31,247 nucleotides of DNA from JAEUKQ01 sp044227605 (GTDB lineage: Bacteria; Pseudomonadota; Alphaproteobacteria; JAEUKQ01). The notes below the pieces were generated by a model that was not told the origin of the DNA, did no database searches, and saw only the letters and a list, made by a program, of their open reading frames with translations. The stretch is from positions 1-31,247 of the forward strand of contig JBGAWJ010000006.1 in assembly GCA_044227605.1 (NCBI GenBank). The letters run 5' to 3'. Each line of letters starts with the position of its first letter. Positions within the stretch are counted from its first letter, which is position 1. A program made the translations under genes and the position numbers. This document shows, one piece after another, positions 23,451 to 31,247 of the stretch.

Positions 23451-24959
23451 TTAATTTTTCAAATTAATCCACACAGATTTCCAATCCGTATATTTATCAA
23501 GCGCATGCAAGGATTTGTCGCGCCCAAAACCCGATTGTTTAAATCCCCCAAAAGGCATTGACATATGGCCATCATCATAGGAATTAACCCATATTACACC
23601 TGCTTTTAAGGCTTGTGCCGTCCGAAAAGCTTTGGTGATGTCTTTTGTCCATACCGCCGCGGCTAATCCATAAATTGTATCATTGGCGATTTTGATTGCT
23701 TCCTCTTGATCACGGAAAGTGATCACCGACAGCACCGGCCCAAAAATTTCTTCTTGGGCAATTTTCATGAGGGGTTGCACGTGATCAAAAATCGTTGGCC
23801 CCACAAAATATCCGCCACTGCTTTCAGCAACCCTTTTCCCGCCGCAAATAAGGGTGGCCCCCTCTTTCTTTCCCGCATCGATGTAGCCCAAAACCCGAGC
23901 CATTTGTTTTTGATCAATAAGGGCACCAATATCTGTCAGTGGATCTAAGGGATCCCCTACTTTCATCTTTTTGCTAACATCAGCAACTTTGGCCAAAAAT
24001 TTATCTTTAATGGACGTTTCAACCAATAACCGTGACCCTGCACTACAGGCTTCGCCTTGGTTATAGAAGATGCCCCAGGCCGCTGCTTTCGCAGCCGCAT
24101 CTAAATCCGGCGCATCCGCCATAATAATATTGGGGGATTTCCCCCCGCACTCCAAGGAAACACGTTTCATATTTGATTCACCGGCATATTTTAAAAAATA
24201 TTTTCCAACCTCGGTTGATCCTGTGAAAGCCAAACAATCCACCTCCCCATGCTTTCCCAAAGCCTGGCCAGCGGTTTCCCCATAACCAGGAACCACGTTT
24301 AATACGCCTGCAGGCATCCCCGCTTCAGCCGCCAATTCAGCCGCCCGCAATGTTGATAAACAAGATTGTTCCGCCGGTTTAATAACCAAACTGTTTCCCG
24401 CTGCAAGAATTGGCCCCATTTTCCAAGCTGCCATTAATAAGGGAAAATTCCACGGTAAAACCGCACCGATTACCCCCAAAGGTTCACGCCTAACCATGAC
24501 AATCGAGTCAAGCCCTGTGGGTGCAACCTCATCAAACAATTTATCGATGGCTTCCGCATACCACCGGATACAATTGATCGCCAAGGGGATATCAACCGAG
24601 ATGCTGTCACGGATGGGCTTGCCAACATCCAACGTCTCTAATAAGGCCAATTCATCGAAGTTTTTTTCCATTAAATCGGCCCAGCGCAACATGATTTTCT
24701 TACGCTCGGCAATCGCCATTTTTACCCACACCCCTTTTTCAAAAGCTCTCTTGGCGGCTTTGACGGCCAGGTCAATATCTTCCTTATCGCCTTCCGATAT
24801 TTGGATAATGGTTTGACCAGTTGCCGGATTGATAGCTGGGAAAGTTTTACCTGACTTGGCCGGGACAAATCTTCCATCAATGAACAAGTGTTGGGGAAAG
24901 GACATCGTCTTGCTTTGATATTGCCAATCAGACATTTTTTTTGATGCGGTAGTTATCAT
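23451..24959 (-). CDS. puuC: NAD(P)+-dependent aldehyde dehydrogenase, PuuC-like
   Basis: This enzyme probably oxidises gamma-glutamyl-gamma-aminobutyraldehyde or a related amino-aldehyde from polyamine breakdown. I start at the ATG at 24959 (502 residues) because GGGAG lies about 8 bases upstream; the frame stays open to 25052 without a ribosome-binding site. Catalytic residues are N171 (PWNFP), E270 (LECGGKSPN) and C305 (NQGEACSAGSR), with the cofactor-binding FTGSTEVGK at 245-253. Length and motifs match the PuuC/betaine-aldehyde group. It faces the pot-aguB unit across about 100 bases, which suggests a shared pathway. The aldehyde substrate is inferred from context. Confidence 0.88.
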   Translation of the reverse strand: MITTASKKMSDWQYQSKTMSFPQHLFIDGRFVPAKSGKTFPAINPATGQTIIQISEGDKEDIDLAVKAAKRAFEKGVWVKMAIAERKKIMLRWADLMEKNFDELALLETLDVGKPIRDSISVDIPLAINCIRWYAEAIDKLFDEVAPTGLDSIVMVRREPLGVIGAVLPWNFPLLMAAWKMGPILAAGNSLVIKPAEQSCLSTLRAAELAAEAGMPAGVLNVVPGYGETAGQALGKHGEVDCLAFTGSTEVGKYFLKYAGESNMKRVSLECGGKSPNIIMADAPDLDAAAKAAAWGIFYNQGEACSAGSRLLVETSIKDKFLAKVADVSKKMKVGDPLDPLTDIGALIDQKQMARVLGYIDAGKKEGATLICGGKRVAESSGGYFVGPTIFDHVQPLMKIAQEEIFGPVLSVITFRDQEEAIKIANDTIYGLAAAVWTKDITKAFRTAQALKAGVIWVNSYDDGHMSMPFGGFKQSGFGRDKSLHALDKYTDWKSVWINLKN

Positions 24960-24970
24960 TATTTTTCTCC

Positions 24971-25147
24971 CTAAAAGATCAATTTTTGTTTCAATCCTAC
25001 AGCCATTTCCATCCAAAATCTTTGCCTGCCTTGGCGAACGCAATGACCACATATTTTGTTAATATGCGCACCCAAGCACGGAATACGGAATTGGGAAGCA
25101 TGCCTATTTCCCTTAACACCAAAAGAATGCGAGAAATAGAAGTTCAT
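24971..25147 (-). other. Gap between cysS and puuC with two doubtful short open frames
   Basis: The 212-base gap holds a 58-codon frame (25147-24971, start MNFYFSHSFG, with a CGHC pair) preceded by GGGA. A 34-codon frame (25101-24997, start MLPNSVFRAW) overlaps it and is preceded by AAGGGA. The shorter one has an amphipathic, basic, more protein-like composition. Neither resembles a family I know, and they cannot both be conserved. They may be chance or the remnant of a gene. Confidence 0.2.
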
Positions 25148-25171
25148 GATATTCCCAGTAAATAATCCAAT

Positions 25172-26560
25172 TTAAACCCGCCGCCAAACAGTTCCGCTTG
25201 CTTTATCTTCCAAAATGATGCCTGATTTTTCAAGTTCCTGCCGGATTTCATCGGCTTTGTGAAAATTTTTTGCCTGGCGCGCCTGCACCCTATCTTCAAT
25301 CCGCCGCTTGATTTCTGCGTCGCTGAGTGCCTGCGGCTGGTGGGGCAAATGGCTTTGTTGGAACCATTGTTCAACAGGATGCTGAAGGATGCCCAATAAA
25401 TTGGCACAATTTTTTAATTGGGCTTGTAATAACGGCTTTTGTTTTTCATCCGCCTTGTTAATAGAAGATGCCAATTCATGAAGACGGGTTAAAGCCAAGG
25501 GTACATTCAAATCATCCTCTAAAGCTTCCAAAAAAATGGAAGGGATTTGTACCGTATAAGGGGGAAAGTTGCCCCCTCGCAATGTTTGGTAAAAACGGTC
25601 AAGATGCTGCTTGGCCTCCTGCAACGCGGCCCTTGAAATATCCAAGGGTTGGCGGTAATGGGCGGATAGTAAGCATAAGCGGATGGTTTCCCCCGCAAAA
25701 CCTTCCTCCATCAACTGGCGTACCGTAAAAAAATTGCCGGTTGATTTTGACATTTTTTGCCCATTCACCTGCACAAACCCATTATGTAACCAGTAATGGG
25801 CGGGGTTCAGGCCGTTATGGCTGCAACTGCTTTGGGCAATTTCATTTTCATGGTGCGGGAAAATCAAGTCAAGCCCGCCGCCATGAATATCAAAAACATC
25901 CCCCAGCAAACTGCCCGCCATGGCGGAACACTCAATATGCCATCCTGGCCGTCCCCGGCCCCACGGGCTGTCCCAACCGGGTTGATCATCGGCACTGGGT
26001 TTCCACAAAACGAAATCGGCGGGGTGCTTTTTATAAGGGGCCACTTCCACCCGGGAACCAGCAATCATCTCATCTTGGCTACGATTAGACAGACAGCCAT
26101 AATTAGGCGCAGATGGCACATGGAATAAGACATGCCCCTTGGCCACATAGGCATAACCCGCACGCACCAAATATTCGATCATTTGGCACATTTCCGGGAT
26201 ATATCCGGTGGCTTTCGGCTCATAAGTGGGCGGCAATGCCCCCAAGGCATTCATATCTTGGTGATAGTGGGCAATGGTTCGCCCCGTCAAGGCCTCAATC
26301 GTTTCCCTATTTTTGGCCGCCGCCTGAATAATTCTATCATCAATATCGGTAATGTTGCGGACATAAACCACGTGATCCACCCCATATTGATGCCGCAGCA
26401 GGCGGAACAACACATCAAACACCACCACTGGCCGGGCATTGCCCACATGCGCCCGGTCATAAACGGTTGGGCCGCAACAATATAGCCGCACCTTATGCGG
26501 ATCGATGGGGATGAAATCCTGTTTACGCCCCCCTAACGTGTTAAATAGCCTGAATGTCAT
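25172..26560 (-). CDS. cysS: Cysteinyl-tRNA synthetase
   Basis: CysS charges tRNA-Cys. The 462-residue class I synthetase has the HIGH-type motif HVGN (38-41), the KMSKS loop at 269-273, and zinc ligands consistent with C29, C211, H236 and E240 (in CCGPT, WHIECSAM and FPHHENE). The C-terminal helical and tRNA-anticodon region ends in LEDKASGTVWRRV. Length is normal. The start lacks a close Shine-Dalgarno (GGAAAG lies 12 bases upstream). It lies 77 bases after nadE on the same strand. GC content is visibly higher than in the polyamine genes upstream. Confidence 0.96.
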   Translation of the reverse strand: MTFRLFNTLGGRKQDFIPIDPHKVRLYCCGPTVYDRAHVGNARPVVVFDVLFRLLRHQYGVDHVVYVRNITDIDDRIIQAAAKNRETIEALTGRTIAHYHQDMNALGALPPTYEPKATGYIPEMCQMIEYLVRAGYAYVAKGHVLFHVPSAPNYGCLSNRSQDEMIAGSRVEVAPYKKHPADFVLWKPSADDQPGWDSPWGRGRPGWHIECSAMAGSLLGDVFDIHGGGLDLIFPHHENEIAQSSCSHNGLNPAHYWLHNGFVQVNGQKMSKSTGNFFTVRQLMEEGFAGETIRLCLLSAHYRQPLDISRAALQEAKQHLDRFYQTLRGGNFPPYTVQIPSIFLEALEDDLNVPLALTRLHELASSINKADEKQKPLLQAQLKNCANLLGILQHPVEQWFQQSHLPHQPQALSDAEIKRRIEDRVQARQAKNFHKADEIRQELEKSGIILEDKASGTVWRRV

Positions 26561-26637
26561 TTTTAGTTGATGCTTTCCATCGCCCGTTATTGATTAACCA
26601 GATTGAATCAGAAAATGACGGCACAGTAAATTATTAT

Positions 26638-28386
26638 TTAAAATTTCCGCTTGATCCAGCCTTGTGTAATAGGGTACCGCCGCTCCCGGGCAAATGCCCG
26701 CGGGGATACCCTGGGGCCAGGCGGGGTTTGATGGCGTTTATATTCGGCCCTGCTAAGCAATGACCAAATTTCTTCAACCAGTGGCCGCTTGTATCCACCG
26801 GCAACAATTTCCGCAATCCCCAAATCCTCCTCAACCAACCCTTGTAATATACGGTCAAGGGTTGGGTAAGGCGGCAGGCTATCCTCATCTTTCTGGTCAA
26901 AACGTAATTCGGCGGTCGGGGGGCGTTTTAAAACGCTTTCTGGCATTATAAAACCTGCGGGGCCTTTAGCAATGGCCGGTTTTACCTGGTTGCGCCATTC
27001 CGCCAAAGCAAAAATGGTGGTTTTATAAATATCTTTGAGCGGGGCATAAGCACCGCAGGTATCACCATATAAAGTGGCATATCCAACGGCCATCTCAGAT
27101 TTATTGCCGGTCGCCAATACCAAGGGGGAAAGCTTATTACTAACCGCCATCAATAAGGTGCCGCGTATGCGGCTTTGCAGGTTTTCTTCCGCAAGGCCAG
27201 GTTTGGTCCCGCTAAATAAGGAGGCCAAGGTTTCCCTATATTTTTCCATTAAGCCGTGGATTGGCAATTGGTCAAGCTGGATGCCCAACAATTTCGCGGT
27301 GGTCGCCGCATCGTCCAAACTTTGCTGGCTGGTATAGGGGGAAGGCATCATCACGCCCCGCACCTGGCCGGGGCCTAAGGCGTCAACCGCGATGGCCGCG
27401 GTTAAAGCTGAATCAATCCCGCCACTTAACCCCAGCACCACCTCTTTGGCCTTATTTTTCCCAAGATAATCCCGCAACCCTAATACAGAGGCTTGGTAAA
27501 CATGTGCCAGTTGTAAGGCAGGATGAAGGGATTTATGGGATAAGCCAGGGTAGGTTGGGTGATAAACAGGTTGCCCCACCAAGCGAAAGGAAGATTGGCC
27601 AACCGCCCAATCAACCCCTATCAATTGTTCTTGAAACGCCAACGCTTGGCTGACCATTTGGCCGCGCTGGTCAAGCAGGAACGAGGATCCGTCAAAAACC
27701 AGGTCATCCTGGCCGCCCACCTGGTTTACATAGAGGAGAGGCAGGCCGTTTTCCTTAGCAAGACCAGCCGCCACTTGCTGCCTGCGGCGCATTTTATCGG
27801 GTAACAAGGAATTCGGTTGGGTTGATAAAGGGGATAATTGCAGCCCGGCATCATAAGGGCTGGCATTAATCACCAGCAACAAATGCGCGCCTTGCTGCCG
27901 CAACTGTTTGGCGGCGGCATCCGCCCACATTTCCTCACAAATCATCACCCCCAAATCAATGCCCCGGAAAGATATGATATTCGGCAGCTTGCCAGCGGTG
28001 AATGAGCGTTTTTCATCAAACACCTGATAATTGGGCAAATCTGATTTATAATGGGTGGCCACCCGCTGGCCTTGATCCAGCAAACAACAGGCATTATATA
28101 TGTGGCCCTGTTCCTTTAAGGGCAGACCCAATAATATCGCCGTTTTGGCGCCCGCCGTCTGCTGTTGCAATTGCTGTAGATAGTAGGCGGCTTCCCCCAA
28201 GAACGATTGGGAAAGGATCAAATCATCCGCCGGATACCCGACCAAGGCCAATTCAGGCAAAACCAACATATCTGCCTGCATGGCCACAGCTTCCCCATAA
28301 AAAGACAGGATACGCTGGTAATTGCCCGCCATATCACCAACCGCTGAATTCATTTGCGCTAAGGCAAACCGGATGGAAACCCCCAT
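26638..28386 (-). CDS. nadE: Glutamine-dependent NAD+ synthetase
   Basis: This two-domain enzyme amidates deamido-NAD+ with glutamine as nitrogen donor. The 582 residues start with a nitrilase-type glutaminase domain carrying the triad E45 (LPELALVGYP), K114 (HYKSDLPNY) and C150 (VMICEEMW). The synthetase domain follows from about 290, with the ATP pyrophosphatase loop SGGIDS at 321-326 and, later, LATGNKSEMAVGYATLYGD. AAGGAA lies about 11 bases before the ATG. It is the first gene of a minus-strand series with cysS and puuC, and it is divergent from the cyclase gene. The gene is GC-rich, which is why several long antisense frames appear in it. Confidence 0.96.
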   Translation of the reverse strand: MGVSIRFALAQMNSAVGDMAGNYQRILSFYGEAVAMQADMLVLPELALVGYPADDLILSQSFLGEAAYYLQQLQQQTAGAKTAILLGLPLKEQGHIYNACCLLDQGQRVATHYKSDLPNYQVFDEKRSFTAGKLPNIISFRGIDLGVMICEEMWADAAAKQLRQQGAHLLLVINASPYDAGLQLSPLSTQPNSLLPDKMRRRQQVAAGLAKENGLPLLYVNQVGGQDDLVFDGSSFLLDQRGQMVSQALAFQEQLIGVDWAVGQSSFRLVGQPVYHPTYPGLSHKSLHPALQLAHVYQASVLGLRDYLGKNKAKEVVLGLSGGIDSALTAAIAVDALGPGQVRGVMMPSPYTSQQSLDDAATTAKLLGIQLDQLPIHGLMEKYRETLASLFSGTKPGLAEENLQSRIRGTLLMAVSNKLSPLVLATGNKSEMAVGYATLYGDTCGAYAPLKDIYKTTIFALAEWRNQVKPAIAKGPAGFIMPESVLKRPPTAELRFDQKDEDSLPPYPTLDRILQGLVEEDLGIAEIVAGGYKRPLVEEIWSLLSRAEYKRHQTPPGPRVSPRAFARERRYPITQGWIKRKF

Positions 28387-28693
28387 TATTTACTTTTTCC
28401 TTATGTTACCGATGAATCATTATAGCCCTTCATTTTAACAGATATTTAGTAGGGTTCACAAAATTTCATCGCTTACCGCCTGTCTTTACTATAGCCTGAT
28501 CCCCAAGGAATAAAAATATTTTTTGCATGGGTATCATGTGGATAGCGGCTAAAATCAAGCCTTTATTGACCTTATTAATGACAATTCTTCACTAGCCTAT
28601 TGATAAAAGCAATGCTAGAACACTGCCAGTGGGGAAAACATCCAAGCCAGCGCCGATGATTGATAACAAAAACATTAAAAAAAAACACCCCGT
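28387..28693. promoter_or_regulatory. Divergent region between nadE and the cyclase-ATPase gene
   Basis: No gene is visible. A perfect TATAAT on the minus strand (28419-28424) lies 33 bases before the nadE start and is a good -10 element, although I see no matching -35. On the plus strand TTGACC (28566-28571) lacks a convincing -10 partner. The last bases before the cyclase ATG are A-rich with no Shine-Dalgarno. Confidence 0.4.
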
Positions 28694-31247
28694 ATGACTA
28701 GGAATAAGCGGCCAATAGACTCTTCACCCCCAATGGTCAGCAGCGAAATCAGGCTGCGGGACAAGGTGTTGGCTTTACGCAACGCCCCACCCCAAATTTC
28801 TATAAAAGATATCGATTCCTGGAAACATGAGCGTAAGGTCGGCAGCATTATGTTTGTCGATTTGGTGGGTTCATCTCGGTTTGTTGCTGGCAACGATCCG
28901 GAAGATGCCAGTGATTCGCTGTTGATCATCTTAGGCTTGATGACTGAATCAATTGAACGGTACCGCGGCACGATTGTCCAGGTTATGGGTGATGGCATCT
29001 TGGCGATTTTCGGCGCACCGCAAGCCTTGGAAGATCATGCAACCCGTGCCTGCCTGGCGGCTGAGCACATCCATGAACAACTGCAAAACAGTTTAGCGCG
29101 CTTCCCAGGTTTGGCTAACCAACCGCCCACATTTGTCCGAATCGGCATTAATTCCGGGGAAGTGTTGATCAAGCCAACCAGTGGGCAATCCTTAACGGAT
29201 TACCAGATCATCAGTGAAAGCGTTCATATTGCCCAGCGCCTGCAATCAGGGGCCGACCCCGGCACCACCCATCTGGGTCAGGAAACTGTACGGATTTTGG
29301 GTTCATCGATTCGGGTGGTTGAAAAAAAACCGCTGCAGTTGACCACCGAATCCTCCGTGCTGCCTACCTATAAACTGCAGCATATTGCCTCAGTCAAAAG
29401 GCCATCTGTTTATAATAACAGCTTTGTGGGAAGGGTGGCCGAATTAAAACAATTGGCGGCCATGTTGGAAAATTGCGAACAGGGCACCGGCCAACATTTC
29501 TGTATCATTGGTGAGGCCGGGATCGGCAAGTCCCGCCTGGTTTATGAATTTAAAAAAACCCTTCCGCCGCTATCTTGGCTGGTGATTGAATATTTACTGG
29601 ATAATTTGCCCGGGCATCCCTTACGTTTTTTACAAGAAATTTGGAAAATTTTTGCCCCATCGCCCACCCCCGATGTCGACGAAATGAGGAAGGCGATCCA
29701 ACAATTATTAAAACGACTCGGGATCAAGGAGGTTTTCGGCCCCTCTGCCTTGCTAAGCTTGATGGGGTTGCGGGTGGATGACCGGGCCTGGGACAGTTTG
29801 GGGGCGGAGGAAAAACTGGCCATCACCAGCGCCAGCCTGGCCCAAATTGTTGTGGCCACCAGCCGCCAACAGCCGGTGTTACTGATCATTGAGGATTATC
29901 AATGGGTCGCAACCGACGTGGCATCGTTCCTGGCCGATTTGGTGCCGCGGGTGCCTGATTCGCGCGTGCTGCTGCTGATCACCCACCGGCTGATGGACAG
30001 GTTCGAATCACCCTTCAATCTGCCAGTTATTCCCTTGGGATCGCTGAGCCCCACCGAGTCGCGCTATATCGTGGACTGGTTTTTTGGCCCCTATCCCGAT
30101 CTCGAGGAAATGAAGGATACATTGCTTGATAAAACCCAGGGCAATCCCTTATTCCTGCTGGAATCCATGGAAATAATGGCCCAAAAAGGCTATATCGAAG
30201 GCAGTTTAGGGAATTACCGTTTGGGCAAAAGTTATTTTTCTTTTGCCGTGCCGCCCACCGTTCAAGGGATTTTGGCCGAACGGATTGACAGTTTACCACC
30301 TTTGGAACGGGAAGTGTTGTCCACCGCCTCGGTCATGGGGGCTGAATTCTTTTACCTGCTGCTGGCCTATTTGATGAATCAGCCCTTATCCGACCTTCAA
30401 CCCCTTTTAAACCATTTGGAGCAGGCAGGTTTTATTGTGCCGGAACCCTTGATCCCCGGCAAAAGCCCCAGCAGCTGCTTTCGCCATAATTTAATGCAAG
30501 ATGTCAGCTATAACAGCCTGCTGAAAAAGAACCGCCGGTACCTGCACCAACAATCCATTGTGGCGTTGGAAGGCAAGTTGGGCCGCAAAATTGACCAGCG
30601 TTGGCAACAATTGGCCCACCATACCCTAATCGCCGAGGATTGGCGCAAGGCTTATTTATATAATCGCCGCGCTGCCCATAACGTGTTTATCCGTGGGGCG
30701 AATCGGGAAGCCATTGATTTTTACCGGGGATCGTTAATGGCTCTGCGGCAGCTGCAAGCCATTGACCCCTCGCCCGCCATCGCCACTAGAATTATTGATG
30801 TCAATCTCAGTTTGGTAAAACCCTATTTTACCACCGGCAATTGGACGCAGGTGAATAATGTTTTAGCAGAAACCCTGCGTGACAGCCGCCGAATGAACAA
30901 CCCCCTGAAAGAATTGGAAACCCAAACCTTTTACATCTTGCTGGAATGGATCAAAGGGAATCATAAGAAAGCCATCCAAATTGCTAAAAAACTATTACAT
31001 GATGATCAAAAAATATTAACTCAAGAATTGAAAATCAGAATCCTTTCCAGGTTGGGAGGAATCTATTTTGATATGGGTAATCTTCCTCAATCTCTAGAGT
31101 TATTTGAATATATACTGAAATATTTAGAAAGCGGTTCTTACAAATACAAAAAATTTGGCCTGTTAGTTAGTTGTTCAATTGGGTCATTAACGCAATTAGG
31201 CCAGATTTATGCCGAACAAGGCGATTTTAGCCTAGCTGTTCAATATG
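28694..31247 (+). CDS. Class III nucleotide cyclase - STAND ATPase - helical repeat protein (partial, C-terminus outside window)
   Basis: The frame is open from 28694 to the right edge, 851 codons, with an in-frame stop at 28676-28678. Domains in order: a class III adenylate/guanylate cyclase domain (about 50-200) with metal-binding D56 (MFVDLVGS) and D100 (VMGDGILAIFGAP); a linker; a P-loop ATPase beginning FVGRVAELKQL with Walker A GEAGIGKS (273-280), Walker B VLLIIED (395-401) and GNPLFLLE (483-490) of the STAND/LuxR-type; then alpha-helical TPR-like repeats from about 600. At nucleotide-selecting positions it has Q96 where adenylate cyclases have Lys, and H178 where most have the transition-state Asn, with R182 kept; I recall these changes from other cyclase-ATPase fusions. 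Activity and nucleotide specificity are therefore uncertain. No Shine-Dalgarno precedes the ATG; ATG 28733 is an alternative. Confidence 0.88.
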   Translation, partial: MTRNKRPIDSSPPMVSSEIRLRDKVLALRNAPPQISIKDIDSWKHERKVGSIMFVDLVGSSRFVAGNDPEDASDSLLIILGLMTESIERYRGTIVQVMGDGILAIFGAPQALEDHATRACLAAEHIHEQLQNSLARFPGLANQPPTFVRIGINSGEVLIKPTSGQSLTDYQIISESVHIAQRLQSGADPGTTHLGQETVRILGSSIRVVEKKPLQLTTESSVLPTYKLQHIASVKRPSVYNNSFVGRVAELKQLAAMLENCEQGTGQHFCIIGEAGIGKSRLVYEFKKTLPPLSWLVIEYLLDNLPGHPLRFLQEIWKIFAPSPTPDVDEMRKAIQQLLKRLGIKEVFGPSALLSLMGLRVDDRAWDSLGAEEKLAITSASLAQIVVATSRQQPVLLIIEDYQWVATDVASFLADLVPRVPDSRVLLLITHRLMDRFESPFNLPVIPLGSLSPTESRYIVDWFFGPYPDLEEMKDTLLDKTQGNPLFLLESMEIMAQKGYIEGSLGNYRLGKSYFSFAVPPTVQGILAERIDSLPPLEREVLSTASVMGAEFFYLLLAYLMNQPLSDLQPLLNHLEQAGFIVPEPLIPGKSPSSCFRHNLMQDVSYNSLLKKNRRYLHQQSIVALEGKLGRKIDQRWQQLAHHTLIAEDWRKAYLYNRRAAHNVFIRGANREAIDFYRGSLMALRQLQAIDPSPAIATRIIDVNLSLVKPYFTTGNWTQVNNVLAETLRDSRRMNNPLKELETQTFYILLEWIKGNHKKAIQIAKKLLHDDQKILTQELKIRILSRLGGIYFDMGNLPQSLELFEYILKYLESGSYKYKKFGLLVSCSIGSLTQLGQIYAEQGDFSLAVQY

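Noticed and set aside
24960..25052. 31-codon extension of the aldehyde dehydrogenase
   Set aside because: There is no ribosome-binding site, and it falls outside the family domain; GGGAG supports the ATG at 24959.
25741..28415. Several long plus-strand frames opposite cysS and nadE
   Set aside because: They are antisense shadows of two well-supported genes in a GC-rich region; their sequences are Pro/Arg/His-rich and without domains.
28675..30299. Minus-strand frames opposite the cyclase-ATPase gene
   Set aside because: The plus strand carries continuous recognisable cyclase and ATPase motifs, so these are shadows.
1..31247. CRISPR arrays, tRNA or rRNA genes, insertion sequences, prophage or known defence genes
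   Set aside because: Reading through the gaps I found no spaced repeats, cloverleaf sequences, terminal repeats or recognisable genes of these kinds.

Overview
The window comes from the chromosome of an alphaproteobacterium of moderately low GC content. I infer this from three things: the proteobacterial three-gene bc1 operon (Rieske, cytochrome b, cytochrome c1), the gene order prs-rplY-pth-ychF, and a small heat-shock gene whose leader carries a ROSE-type RNA thermometer, a device known mainly from alphaproteobacteria. I cannot name the genus. No rRNA, tRNA, CRISPR array, insertion sequence or phage gene is visible.

Layout. 1-1086 (minus): trmL followed by the start of hemF, which runs off the left edge. 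1341-3928 (plus): petABC, the cytochrome bc1 complex. 4022-7494 (minus): prs, rplY, pth and ychF. 7829-8878 (plus): guaC, divergent from prs. 8945-9445 (minus): a secreted DUF192 protein. 9657-10475 (plus): a cytochrome c' and ribosomal protein L31 (rpmE). 10773-11252 (plus): a class A small heat-shock protein with an RpoH-like promoter and a ROSE hairpin. 11448-11615 (minus) is a 55-residue DUF1192 protein, and 11706-12707 (plus) is a quinone oxidoreductase of the PIG3 type. 12767-16031 (minus): gatC-gatA-gatB for Gln-tRNA/Asn-tRNA amidation. 16469-24959: a polyamine region. 25172-28386 (minus): nadE and cysS. 28694 to the right edge (plus): a large protein with a class III nucleotide cyclase domain, a STAND-type ATPase and a helical repeat tail, cut by the window end.

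How the genes work together. The polyamine block is the most coherent accessory unit. A gamma-glutamylpolyamine synthetase-like enzyme (puuA-like) is followed by a complete ABC importer (potF binding protein, potG ATPase, potH and potI permeases), then an N-carbamoylputrescine amidase (aguB), and, convergently, a PuuC-like aldehyde dehydrogenase. This suggests uptake of putrescine or a related guanidino/ureido compound and its conversion toward GABA or glutamylated intermediates. puuB, puuD, puuE and aguA are not in the window. The binding protein differs from E. coli PotF at three ligand-contact positions, and the importer shares its transcription unit with aguB, so its true ligand is open.

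I see no clearly undescribed defence or mobile system. The observations most worth checking are the compact ROSE/RpoH control of hsp20, the unassigned dyads in front of puuA and potF, the altered PotF pocket beside aguB, and an abrupt fall in GC inside the cyclase-ATPase gene near 30.95 kb.
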